Of a stretch of 38,950 bases of DNA, positions 32,901-38,950 are shown one piece after another. The translations under genes were made by a program, and so were the position numbers. This DNA is from Amycolatopsis orientalis DSM 43388 (lineage in GTDB: Bacteria > Actinomycetota > Actinomycetes > Mycobacteriales > Pseudonocardiaceae): assembly GCF_000411975.1 (NCBI RefSeq), contig NZ_ASXG01000159.1, positions 1-38,950 of the forward strand. Reading direction: 5' to 3'. Positions within the stretch are counted from its first letter, which is position 1. Every line of letters starts with the position of its first letter. The notes under the pieces are model-generated. The model was not told the DNA's origin. It made no database searches and saw only the letters and a program-made list of their open reading frames with translations.

Positions 32901-33293
32901 GCCGACGAGATGGGTCTGTACTCCGACGACATCGCCCGCTTCGGCATGCTCGCCCAGGACTCGATGCGGGCCGGCCGGCTCGTGGTCGACACCGGGCTGC
33001 ACGCGCTGGGCTGGACCCGCCAGCAGGCGGTCGACTACCTGGTGGAGCACACGCCGATGGCGAAGATGGAGATCGAGGCGGAGATCGACCGGTACGTCGC
33101 GAATCCGGGCCAAGCGCTGAGCTACATGGTGGGACGGCTGGAAATCCAGCGCGTCCGCGCCGATGCCGAGCGGGCGCTGGGCGAGCGGTTCGACATCCGC
33201 GCGTTCCACGACGTCATCCTGGGCAACGGGATTCTCCCGCTGTCCGCATTGGACACCGTGGTCGGCGCGTGGATCGCGGAGGCGTCCGCGTGA
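29979..33293 (+). CDS. Double DUF885 protein (two metallopeptidase-like modules)
   Basis: This 1104-aa protein consists of two homologous DUF885 units of about 550 residues: 'LADELVELSFDREPLDAAILG' starts unit 1 and 'LADELVELDFEREPLERTVLG' starts unit 2 at about residue 557 (both quoted in part). Each retains the putative zinc motif: H380-E-A-I-P-G-H-H387 and H932-E-A-V-P-G-H-H939, each followed by 'YxEGWGLYxERLADEMGLYSDD'. A single DUF885 protein is normally 550-600 aa. Members are thought to be cytoplasmic zinc peptidases or carboxypeptidases. The ATG at 29979 has a GGGGG ribosome site. The stop overlaps the fumarylacetoacetase start (GTGA). Confidence 0.9.
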   Translation: MSVVSDLADELVELSFDREPLDAAILGIRPDAPGLGDPSAAAEAAFREKLAGLRERAEAIDPAGLDAVDRVTRDVLLSTIDGNLDRMDSRVVDFTVTDLFVGPASGLLSALPMVTVTAETAEAHLGRLREIPEYLRAVAQRHRAGIAAGLVPIERLVKAAIAHLDRYLAEPENDPLLRQPAPDDEFAARREEILRDLARPGFREYRDFLEAEVLPHGRPDDKAGVSWLPGGDEIYARLARAHTSSDRTPQELHDTGLAIIAGQVEQYQALGERVFGTRELPEIFERLRTDPKLRWTSADDLLETARTAISRAAAEAPNWFGHVPEHPWTVEAVPEDSAPGAPPAYYMPPAADGSRPGVYFANTHQATERFRHTAEVIAFHEAIPGHHFQLSTALDLADLPLLRRIGNFTAYAEGWGLYTERLADEMGLYSDDVSLLGMLTMESMRAGRLVVDTGMHALGWSRQQAVDYLLEHTPMARVEIESEVDRYLGYPGQALAYMVGRLEIERLRKQAEQRLGSRFDVKAFHDTVLSGGSLPLSVLDAVVTEWVGGHGDTVAGLADELVELDFEREPLERTVLGLPGDHTKLADPSLAAAERDRARYAAIAERADAIDPAGLTPSEVITREVVRTHARGAIDTIDSRLSGFAVSDGFSSPALNLMTILPALTPEDAGKARDYLTRLAAIGGYLDAVIEAQRTTVADGFAPPDFLVRIGIEYVERYLANEDGDPFRVTPAVEVEGFAAECDRLLAEVVRPAYRRYRDFLAEEVLPVSKTDSQPGIGHLPGGLEKYQGLIRAHTTTDRTAQELHETGLRMGEKLAEEYRELGSRVFGTGELREIFDRLRTDPELRWRDGEELLEGARTAIGRAETVAPQWFSRVPEAKCAVEPVPEADAASGTIAYYLQAAFDGSRPGTYYANTYEASSRPRFTSEGIAFHEAVPGHHFQLTFAQELTDLPLLRRIAPFNAYIEGWGLYAERLADEMGLYSDDIARFGMLAQDSMRAGRLVVDTGLHALGWTRQQAVDYLVEHTPMAKMEIEAEIDRYVANPGQALSYMVGRLEIQRVRADAERALGERFDIRAFHDVILGNGILPLSALDTVVGAWIAEASA

Positions 33294-34489
33294 CCTGGCT
33301 CGACCTTCCGGCGGACACCCTCTTCGGCCTCGACAACCTGCCCTACGGCGTCTTCTCGCACGGCGAGCGGACCCGCCGGGCCGGCGTCGCGGTCGGAGAC
33401 CAGGTGCTCGACCTGACCGCGGCGGCCGAGGGGGAGTCCTTCGGCCGCCTGCTCGACTCCGGCGTGCTGAACCCGTTCCTCGCCGCCGGCCCGGACACCT
33501 GGGCCGACGTGCGGGCGCGGGTCCGCGGATGGCTCACCGAACCGCGCCACGCCGGCCGGATCCGGCCGCATCTGGTGCCCCGCGACGAAATCACCAGCCA
33601 CCTGCCCGTGGAGGTCGCGGACTACGTCGACTTCTACTCCAGCGAACAGCACGCGCTCAACGCCAGCCGCATCTTCACCGGCGGGGACGATCTGGTGCCG
33701 GCGAACTGGAAACACCTGCCGATCGGCTACCACGGCCGCGCCGGCACGGTCGTCGTGTCCGGCACGCCGGTGGTCCGCCCGGCGGGGCAACGGAAACCGC
33801 GGCGCGCGACCGAACCGTCGTTCGGCGCGGCCAAACGGCTCGACTTCGAGGCCGAGGTCGGGTTCGTCGTCGGCGTGGGCTCGGAACTGGGCAAGCCGGT
33901 GCCGATCGACGAGTTCCCCCGCCACGTGTTCGGGGTCTGCCTGGTCAACGACTGGTCGGCGCGCGACCTGCAGGGCTGGGAATCGCAGCCGCTCGGGCCG
34001 TTCCTCGGCAAATCGTTCGCCACGTCCGTGTCGCCGTGGCTGGTCCCGCTCGCCGCGCTGGAGCACGCCCGGGTGCCGCAGCCCGCGCAGGACCCGGAGC
34101 CGTTCGAGTACCTGCGCGCGGCGCGACCGTGGAGCCTGGACGTGACGCTGGAAATCCGGATCAACGGCCATCTCGTGTCCAGCCCGCCGTTCGCCACGCA
34201 GTACTGGACGGCCGCGCAGCAGCTCGCGCATCTCACCGTGAACGGCGCGAACCTGCGCACCGGCGACCTGTACGCGTCCGGCACGGTCACCGGCCCGGCG
34301 AAGGACCAGCGCGGCTCGCTGCTGGAGCTGAGCTGGGGCGGGCGCGAACCGCTCGGGCTCGGCGGACAGACCCGGGAGTTCCTGGAGGACGGCGACGAGG
34401 TCGTCATCACCGCCTCCGCCCCAGGTCCGGGCGGGTCCCGGATCGGGTTCGGCGAGGTGCGCGGCACGGTCGCGCCCGCCGTGATGTGA
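33290..34489 (+). CDS. fahA: Fumarylacetoacetase
   Basis: This 399-aa enzyme performs the last step of tyrosine/homogentisate breakdown, splitting fumarylacetoacetate into fumarate and acetoacetate. An N-terminal SH3-like domain ('LDLPADTLFGLDNLPYGVFS') precedes the FAH catalytic domain. Metal ligands and the catalytic His of animal FAH are all present: Asp114 in 'DYVDFYSSEQHA', His121, Glu187 and Glu189 in 'DFEAEVGF', and Asp221 in 'NDWSARD'. GTG at 33290 overlaps the DUF885 stop. No homogentisate dioxygenase gene lies in the window, so the rest of the pathway is elsewhere. Confidence 0.96.
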   Translation: MTWLDLPADTLFGLDNLPYGVFSHGERTRRAGVAVGDQVLDLTAAAEGESFGRLLDSGVLNPFLAAGPDTWADVRARVRGWLTEPRHAGRIRPHLVPRDEITSHLPVEVADYVDFYSSEQHALNASRIFTGGDDLVPANWKHLPIGYHGRAGTVVVSGTPVVRPAGQRKPRRATEPSFGAAKRLDFEAEVGFVVGVGSELGKPVPIDEFPRHVFGVCLVNDWSARDLQGWESQPLGPFLGKSFATSVSPWLVPLAALEHARVPQPAQDPEPFEYLRAARPWSLDVTLEIRINGHLVSSPPFATQYWTAAQQLAHLTVNGANLRTGDLYASGTVTGPAKDQRGSLLELSWGGREPLGLGGQTREFLEDGDEVVITASAPGPGGSRIGFGEVRGTVAPAVM

Positions 34490-34521
34490 CCCGCGCCGTA
34501 GCGGCGGCACCCGAACGGCCG

Positions 34522-34540
34522 CATAATGAGCAAACGCTTA
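34522..34540 (+). promoter_or_regulatory. -10 box overlapped by a TetR-type operator
   Basis: CATAAT (34522-34527) overlaps TGAGCAAACGCTTA (34527-34540). The latter matches the TAAGCRNNYGCTTA palindrome used by many actinobacterial TetR regulators of acyl-CoA and fatty-acid genes at 13 of 14 positions. It lies 33 nt before the LLM oxidoreductase ATG, so repression of that gene is likely. Confidence 0.55.
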
Positions 34541-34573
34541 GTCACAGTCGACCGGCACGGGAATGAGGGATCG

Positions 34574-35614
34574 ATGAGGATCGGCACCGGCGTCAGCTAC
34601 TCGGGCGGGTTCGCCGAAAGCGTCGCGGACATCGTGGAGCTGGAACGGGTCGGGCTGGACATCGTGTTCGTCCCCGAGGCCTACAGCTTCGACGCGGTGA
34701 GCCAGCTCGGCTACCTCGCCGCGAAGACCGAGCGCGTCGGCCTGATGTCGGGCATCTTCCAGATCTACACCCGCACCCCGAGCCTCACCGCGATGACCGC
34801 GGCCGGGCTGGACTTCGTGTCCGACGGCCGGTTCACCCTCGGCCTCGGCGCGTCCGGCCCGCAGGTCATCGAGGGTTTCCACGGCGTGAAGTACGACGCG
34901 CCGATCGGCCGCACCCGCGAGATCATCGAGATCTGCCGCCAGGTGTGGCGGCGCGAGCGCGTCGTGCACGACGGCAAGCACTACACGATCCCGCTGCCCG
35001 CCGACCAGGGCACCGGCCTCGGCAAGCCGCTCAAGCTGATCAACCACCCGGTGCGCGAGCGGATCCCGGTCGTGCTCGCCGCGCTCGGGCCGAAGAACGT
35101 CGCGCTCGCCGCCGAGGTCGCCGAGGGCTGGCAGCCGATCTTCTTCCACCCGGAGAAGGCCGCCGACGTCTGGGGAGCCTCGCTGGCCGAGGGCAAGGCC
35201 AAACGGGACCCGCAGCTGGGCGAACTGGACGTGTTCGCCGCGCCGCCGCTGGCCATCGGCGACGACGTCGACCACCTGCTGGACTGGGTGCGCCCGGTGT
35301 TCGCGCTGTACATCGGCGGGATGGGCGCGCGCGGCAAGAACTTCTACAACACGCTGGCCTGCAACTACGGCTACGAGGCCGAGGCCAAGAAGATCCAGGA
35401 CCTCTACCTCGACGGCAAGAAGGAAGAAGCCGCCGCGGCGGTCCCGGCGGAGCTGCTGCGCGCCACGTCGCTGGTCGGTCCGGCGGGGTTCGTGAAGGAG
35501 CGGCTGGCGGCGTTCAAGGAGGCCGGGGCGACGACGCTCGCGGTCAACCCGCTGCAGCCCGGACGCGAGGCGCGAGTGGCCGCGGTCGCCAAGCTGAAGG
35601 AGCTGCTCGGATAG
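34574..35614 (+). CDS. LLM class F420-dependent oxidoreductase
   Basis: This 346-aa TIM-barrel protein of the luciferase-like monooxygenase family is of the kind that uses coenzyme F420 in actinobacteria. It begins 'MRIGTGVSYSGGFAESVADI' and contains 'GLDFVSDGRFTLGLGASGPQ', the cofactor phosphate-binding region. The gene may oxidise or reduce a hydrophobic substrate; the substrate is unknown. The ATG at 34574 is chosen over one at 34526 because family members start here and because the earlier ATG lies in the -10/operator region. The TetR-type operator suggests induction by an acyl-CoA-like ligand. Confidence 0.88.
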   Translation: MRIGTGVSYSGGFAESVADIVELERVGLDIVFVPEAYSFDAVSQLGYLAAKTERVGLMSGIFQIYTRTPSLTAMTAAGLDFVSDGRFTLGLGASGPQVIEGFHGVKYDAPIGRTREIIEICRQVWRRERVVHDGKHYTIPLPADQGTGLGKPLKLINHPVRERIPVVLAALGPKNVALAAEVAEGWQPIFFHPEKAADVWGASLAEGKAKRDPQLGELDVFAAPPLAIGDDVDHLLDWVRPVFALYIGGMGARGKNFYNTLACNYGYEAEAKKIQDLYLDGKKEEAAAAVPAELLRATSLVGPAGFVKERLAAFKEAGATTLAVNPLQPGREARVAAVAKLKELLG

Positions 35615-35620
35615 GTCCGC

Positions 35621-35626
35621 TATGAT
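35621..35626 (+). promoter_or_regulatory. -10 box before the Ppx/GppA gene
   Basis: TATGAT is a near-consensus -10 hexamer 147 nt before the GTG at 35773. If used it gives a leader of about 140 nt with a TGTGAAAAAACCGCAC stretch. No good -35 was found. Confidence 0.35.
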
Positions 35627-35772
35627 GCGGGCCTCGGGAGTGTGAAAAAACCGCACTTCGGGTCGATGCCGCCGTCGAAATGCCGTCAACTCTCCGCGCG
35701 GGGCGCGAATTCGGGAGTAAGAACGGGTTCAACGGGGAATCCGGGCGGGGCGAAAGCGAGGTAGACCGGGCT

Positions 35773-36735
35773 GTGCACAGAATCGAAGGACCCGCCGCTG
35801 CGGTACTGGACGTCGGATCGTTCAGCGCCCGTCTCGTCGTGCTCGAACCCGGCGGATCCCCGATCGACCCGGCCTTGACGCACCAGACCCGGCTGCGGCT
35901 GGACCGCGAACTCGACGACGACGGACGGCTCAGCAAGTGCGGCATCGCGGCCATCGCGAAGGCCGTCGCGAACGGGATGGACTGCGCCCGCGAACACGGC
36001 GTCAAAGACGTGTTTCCGCTGGCCACGTCGTCGATCCGGGACGCGGTCAACTCCCGCGAGGCGGTCCGTGAGGTCGCCCGGGAAACCGGGGTGGAACTGC
36101 GGTTCCTGTCCGGTCGCCGGGAGGCGGAGCTGACCTACGTCGGCGCGCGCCGCTGGTACGGCGCGTCCGGCGGTCCGCTGCTGGCGCTCGACATCGGCGG
36201 CGGCACGGTCGAGCTGTCCGCCGGGGCCGGCGAACAGGCCACTTTCGCGCGGTCGCTGCCGCTGGGCGCCCGGTCGGTCACTCGCGACTGGCTGCCCGCC
36301 GAACCGCCGGTGCGCAGCAAGCAAGTGCGTGCACTCCGTGACCACGTGCTGGAGGAAGTCGCCGCCGCCCTGGGCGACGTGAAGGCCGAGCTGGCCGAAC
36401 ACCGGGTCGTCGGCTGCTCGAAGGTGCTGCGGCAGCTGGCCCGGCTGGCCGGCGACCGCCCGGGCAAGGCCCGCGAACTGCACCTGGACGACGTGCGCGC
36501 GTGGATTCCGCGGCTGTCGGCGATGCCGTTCGCCCGGCGGGCGCAGCTGCCGGGGATTTCGCGGCAGCGGGCGCAGCAGGCACTCGGCGGCGCGGTGGTC
36601 GCCGAAGCCCTGCTGACGGTCGCGGGCGGGAAGATGACGATCTGCCCGTGGTCGACCCGCGACGGGCTGCTGCTGACGCTGCTGGACCAGCTCACCGACG
36701 CGACCGGCAAGCAGCGTTCGCGTCCGGCCGCGTGA
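35773..36735 (+). CDS. Ppx/GppA family phosphatase
   Basis: This 320-aa protein of the ASKHA fold resembles exopolyphosphatase/guanosine pentaphosphate phosphatase. The phosphate loops are 'AVLDVGSFSARLVVLE' near the N-terminus and 'LLALDIGGGTVELSAGAG' at about 136-153. It lacks the long C-terminal HD-like domain of E. coli Ppx, as is usual in actinobacterial short forms. It likely degrades polyphosphate or pppGpp in the stringent response. GTG at 35773 with GAGG 10 nt upstream is preferred. The ATG at 35680 would add 31 residues that look unlike the family. Confidence 0.85.
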   Translation: MHRIEGPAAAVLDVGSFSARLVVLEPGGSPIDPALTHQTRLRLDRELDDDGRLSKCGIAAIAKAVANGMDCAREHGVKDVFPLATSSIRDAVNSREAVREVARETGVELRFLSGRREAELTYVGARRWYGASGGPLLALDIGGGTVELSAGAGEQATFARSLPLGARSVTRDWLPAEPPVRSKQVRALRDHVLEEVAAALGDVKAELAEHRVVGCSKVLRQLARLAGDRPGKARELHLDDVRAWIPRLSAMPFARRAQLPGISRQRAQQALGGAVVAEALLTVAGGKMTICPWSTRDGLLLTLLDQLTDATGKQRSRPAA

Positions 36736-36776
36736 ACTCCCTGGTGCGCGGGCGGTAAACCGGGTATCCCGGAGAC

Positions 36777-36980
36777 ATGACCCCGCGCAGCGAATTCCTT
36801 CCCCGCGACCGCTCCGAGGACGACGACGAGGAAACGCCGTTCCCAGCGCGCCGGAAACGCGAGCTGCCGGAGCCGGACGAACTGCCCGGCGAGGTCGCGA
36901 ACGCGCCGGGGCCGGACCTGAGCCCCTCCCGGACCGACGAGGTGCCGCGGGTGCCGGGGACGGACGAAACGCCGTCGTGA
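36777..36980 (+). CDS. Small acidic hydrophilic protein
   Basis: This 67-aa protein is rich in Glu, Asp, Pro and Arg ('EDDDEETPFPARRKRELPEP') and is probably disordered. It has no membrane or catalytic features, and I do not recognise a family. Codon use is typical of the genome, and the ATG has CGGAGA just upstream. It follows the Ppx/GppA gene by 41 nt in the same direction, so it may share its transcript. Confidence 0.5.
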   Translation: MTPRSEFLPRDRSEDDDEETPFPARRKRELPEPDELPGEVANAPGPDLSPSRTDEVPRVPGTDETPS

Positions 36981-37386
36981 GCGGCGATGCCGGTGAGAAC
37001 AGGAGTACGGCGTTGGTTACAAATTGTGACCAGCGCAGTCGCCGGCTCTGACAAGGCCGGACGCCTCGGATCCGTCGCCGTTCGTGCGGGGCTTGTGGGA
37101 ATCGATGGCGATCAGCGGGTTTCACGAGTACTGCCCGGGCGCTGATTTGGCGGGTCGCGGTGATCCTTCTGTCTACTCATGCTCCGCGAGATGACCGTGA
37201 CCGGGAAACCATTGTCCGGCATGAAAAGCGCCGAGCTGCGCGGCATTCTCAGCGATCTTCTGGTGACGGAGTCGGCTCGACGTCGGCTGCGCATCGACGT
37301 TCAGCGCGCGCCGGACGCGCAGCCCCCGGCGACGGCTTCGCGCCTGGAGTTGGTGCGGACGCTCGCGCAGCGACCATCCATTGTGG
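36981..37386. other. 406-nt region without a confident gene
   Basis: It holds a small hairpin (CCGGC...GCCGG near 37042-37060) and a locally AT-richer patch at 37011-37030. A plus-strand frame from 37179 (ATG) encodes a short helical-looking stretch ('MKSAELRGILSDLLVTESAR') before running antisense into the immunity gene. It could be a degraded gene, but nothing supports a functional product. The boundary between housekeeping genes and the toxin cassette lies in this stretch. Confidence 0.5.
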
Positions 37387-37755
37387 TCACGCATCCCGCC
37401 ACGGAACGGAGCCGGGCAACTGTCCGGTGCGGACGAACTCGCGGAGCGCCGAGACCACCTGGGCGACCGGCAGGCCGCTTCCGGCTGGGAAGTCCGCTTC
37501 GGAGGGGATGGCGGGCGATTCGGGGTCGCCGTCGGTGATGAAGTATCCAGCGTCACCGGCGTATTGCAAGTAGCCCCACGTGTCGGTCAGGTGGACGTCG
37601 AGCACGGTTTCGGCGGACTGGATCGAGCCGGTGTCGGCCCACGGCTGGGCAAGCAGTTCGGCCAGCCGCGTCACGTCCGCGTCGGTGGCGAGGGTGATGG
37701 ACTCGCCGCTGTGCTCGCCGTCGCGGTAGGTGGGGACGCTCGCGGTGAGGGTCAT
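37387..37755 (-). CDS. Imm1-type immunity protein
   Basis: This 122-aa protein resembles the Imm1 family, immunity proteins for SCP1.201/DddA-like deaminase toxins. Visible family traits are a central 'WGYLQYAGDAGYFITDGD', an acidic character and the C-terminal 'VVSALREFVRTGQLPGSVPW', which matches the Imm1 ending of helix plus 'tG.lP..v.W'. It should bind the deaminase and cover its active site in the cytoplasm. The ATG at 37755 overlaps the toxin stop in ATGA, so immunity is translated together with the toxin. The assignment is by pattern and context, without an alignment. Confidence 0.8.
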   Translation of the reverse strand: MTLTASVPTYRDGEHSGESITLATDADVTRLAELLAQPWADTGSIQSAETVLDVHLTDTWGYLQYAGDAGYFITDGDPESPAIPSEADFPAGSGLPVAQVVSALREFVRTGQLPGSVPWRDA

Positions 37756-38450
37756 TGCTGCTGCTCCGTTTCGGTGCCGGTGTACTCGGATACGGTGCCA
37801 TCGGGTTGCTCGACGCGCAGACGCGCCCCGGGCGGCAAGAACCGGGCTAGGTATTTGTCGCAGGTGAACGGCGCTTCCCGGTCGAACTCGCGGGTGCCGC
37901 ACACTTGCCGGTCGATCACCACGGTTTCGTCCCGCAGCCCTTGTTCCCGCATCGCCATCGCGATTTTCACCTCGATGTGGGTGGCCAGCCGGGCCGCCGG
38001 ACGCGGCGCGTGGCCCTCGGCGACGAACCGGGCCGCCGACTCGTATCCGTCGTCGCCCCGGCCGCTGGCGACCGGGACCGAGGACCCGTCCGAGCGCACC
38101 CACTCGCCTTGCGCCTGGCCGCCCGCGACCTCCGCCCGTCCGACCCGGGCTCGTGCTTGCGCGACCCGTTCCGCGCGGGCCGGCGGGTCCGGCGGGGGCT
38201 TGCCGGTCGGCTCGGCTACCCCGAGCGTCCCGAGGTAGCCGGTGAGCAACTGTTCCGCTCGCCCAGTAGCGGCGTGGCATTCCCCGACGCCGGTCGTCAG
38301 GGTCTCGGCGAGCGCGGGCAATTGGGCCGCCGCGGGATCGTGGGTGCCCTCGACCGCCTGCCCCCACAACGCGGTGACTTCGCCGATCAAGCCGTGACCG
38401 ACCGCAAGTGCGGTCCGGGCGGTTGCGATGAGCGCGAGACCTCGGCGCAC
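37752..38450 (-). CDS. SCP1.201/DddA-like deaminase toxin
   Basis: This 232-aa protein has an N-terminal helical region (1-78), a Pro-rich linker ('PTGKPPPDPPARAE') and a C-terminal deaminase domain (about 130-225). The zinc and catalytic residues are visible: His158 and Glu160 in 'ATHIEVKIAMAMREQGLRD', then Cys184 in 'RQVCGTREFD' and Cys197 in 'PFTCDKYLARFLPPGARL'. This His-x-Glu...Cys...Cys order with the 'LPPGARLRV' ending is that of the DddA-like family, whose founder deaminates cytosine in double-stranded DNA. The first usable start is GTG at 38450, but family-like sequence ('TSVEELAAH') continues upstream to about 38480. The adjacent Imm1 gene supports a toxin role. Confidence 0.8.
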   Translation of the reverse strand: MRRGLALIATARTALAVGHGLIGEVTALWGQAVEGTHDPAAAQLPALAETLTTGVGECHAATGRAEQLLTGYLGTLGVAEPTGKPPPDPPARAERVAQARARVGRAEVAGGQAQGEWVRSDGSSVPVASGRGDDGYESAARFVAEGHAPRPAARLATHIEVKIAMAMREQGLRDETVVIDRQVCGTREFDREAPFTCDKYLARFLPPGARLRVEQPDGTVSEYTGTETEQQQ

Positions 38451-38554
38451 GTGCGCGGCTAGTTCCTCGACCGATGTCGCGCAACCCCCTTACGTGCCAG
38501 TGGAACCCGGCCGGTACGGAGCGTGTCGGGGAACGTCCCCACCAGCCGGGAGTC

Positions 38555-38776
38555 TCAGGGAAGAGCTCGGGGCGTCGGCACCACGGTGAGGCACGCCGTG
38601 CACGGCATCCCGGCGGGCCCGTCGAGCCATTCGAGGTCGCCGGACCAGAAGGCGGCACCGCAGAACGCGAGGACACGCCACGGGTATTTCTCCGGTTCGG
38701 CGAACAGATGCGTCACGTGTCGCGTCTCGCCGACCGTGCGCAGCAACGGCCGCGCCATGATGATCCGCGAGGTCAT
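38555..38776 (-). CDS. Small Cys/His protein upstream of the deaminase toxin
   Basis: This 73-aa protein carries Cys39, Cys59 and Cys62 ('AFCGAAFWSGDLEWL' and 'GMPCTACLTVV') with His20 and His23 ('ETRHVTHLF'), which could form a zinc site. I recall similar small proteins upstream of WXG100- or deaminase-type genes in actinobacteria, but no function is known to me. ATG at 38776 is preferred because AGGGG lies 7 nt before it; longer forms from 38806 or 38833 are possible. It precedes the toxin by 105 nt and is probably the first gene of its operon. Confidence 0.65.
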   Translation of the reverse strand: MTSRIIMARPLLRTVGETRHVTHLFAEPEKYPWRVLAFCGAAFWSGDLEWLDGPAGMPCTACLTVVPTPRALP

Positions 38777-38851
38777 CGTCTGCCCCTCGCCCTCGCCCCG
38801 GTCCATGCCCTCTACCTTCGGAACCAGCGCCACCGATGAACAGACATTCGC

Positions 38852-38868
38852 CGTCTACCGTCGTCTAC
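38852..38868 (-). promoter_or_regulatory. Direct repeats in the promoter region of the toxin cassette
   Basis: CGTCTAC occurs twice with a 10-bp period (38852-38858 and 38862-38868), on one face of the helix. On the minus strand a TTGACT precedes it (38873-38868). It may be an activator or repressor site controlling the cassette. Confidence 0.35.
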
Positions 38869-38950
38869 AGTCAATGGCGGGCATGCGGGGGGGGTGTCCC
38901 TATGTTGTTGTCAAGCGGCAGCGGGGGTACTGGTCGGTTCGGGGTGCCGG

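Noticed and set aside
29469..33209. A 1246-aa minus-strand open frame opposite the DUF885 gene
   Set aside because: It results from strong third-position GC bias. The plus-strand protein has two clear DUF885 modules.
37179..37538. A 119-aa plus-strand frame
   Set aside because: Its second half is antisense to the immunity gene and low in complexity. The first half could be a gene remnant but lacks support.
1..38950. tRNA or rRNA genes, transposases, integrases and attachment sites
   Set aside because: None was recognised on either strand by reading; a covariance-model or profile search was not possible.
38885..38950. Start of a further gene at the right edge
   Set aside because: A G-run and a short frame are seen, but the window ends before anything can be identified.

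Overview
The window is very GC-rich actinobacterial chromosome, most likely from Amycolatopsis or a close relative in the Pseudonocardiaceae. The evidence is the gene order ftsZ-pgeF-yggS-sepF-yggT-divIVA followed by ileS and lspA-rluD, a translational T-box before a type 2 ileS, a SAM-I/SAM-IV-clan riboswitch, many apparently leaderless GTG/ATG starts behind TANNNT-like -10 boxes, and dense GTGA/ATGA gene overlaps. The species assignment is inference.

Left part (1-7011): an osmC gene diverges from two tandem DinB/DUF664 paralogs around a palindrome lying in the osmC promoter spacer. Next comes a SigK locus with the gene content of the Mycobacterium tuberculosis sigK region: DUF1295 membrane protein and CFA-synthase-like methyltransferase on the minus strand, then FAD oxidoreductase, DUF1365 protein, sigK and the anti-sigma factor rskA on the plus strand. 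Two divergent SigK-type promoters sit back to back in the 72-nt gap, so the factor probably drives its own operon and both lipid-modification arms.

Middle part (7012-28000): the division block ftsZ to divIVA plus an Rv2144c-like membrane protein, an ArsR-type regulator divergent from a DHA2-type MFS exporter, T-box-ileS, an amino acid permease, a MecA-like penicillin-binding protein, a second ArsR paralog with a K+/H+ antiporter, a riboswitch-controlled class V aminotransferase/cysteine desulfurase-like enzyme, a 183-aa hypothetical gene flanked by inverted 43-44 bp repeats, and lspA-rluD. No ftsQ or murC precedes ftsZ here; the sigK-rskA operon occupies that place.

Right part (28001-36980): a winged-helix protein with a collagen-like central region, a double-length DUF885 protein with two complete metallopeptidase-like modules overlapping a fumarylacetoacetase gene, an F420-type LLM oxidoreductase behind a TetR-type operator, a Ppx/GppA phosphatase and a small acidic protein.

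Right edge (about 37000-38950): an accessory cassette on the minus strand, consisting of a small Cys/His protein, a SCP1.201/DddA-like deaminase toxin and, overlapping it by 4 bp, an Imm1-type immunity protein. This toxin-immunity pair, whose toxin appears to have lost its upstream start codon, and the autoregulated SigK lipid locus are the most interesting parts of the window. No tRNA, rRNA, CRISPR array or transposase was recognised.
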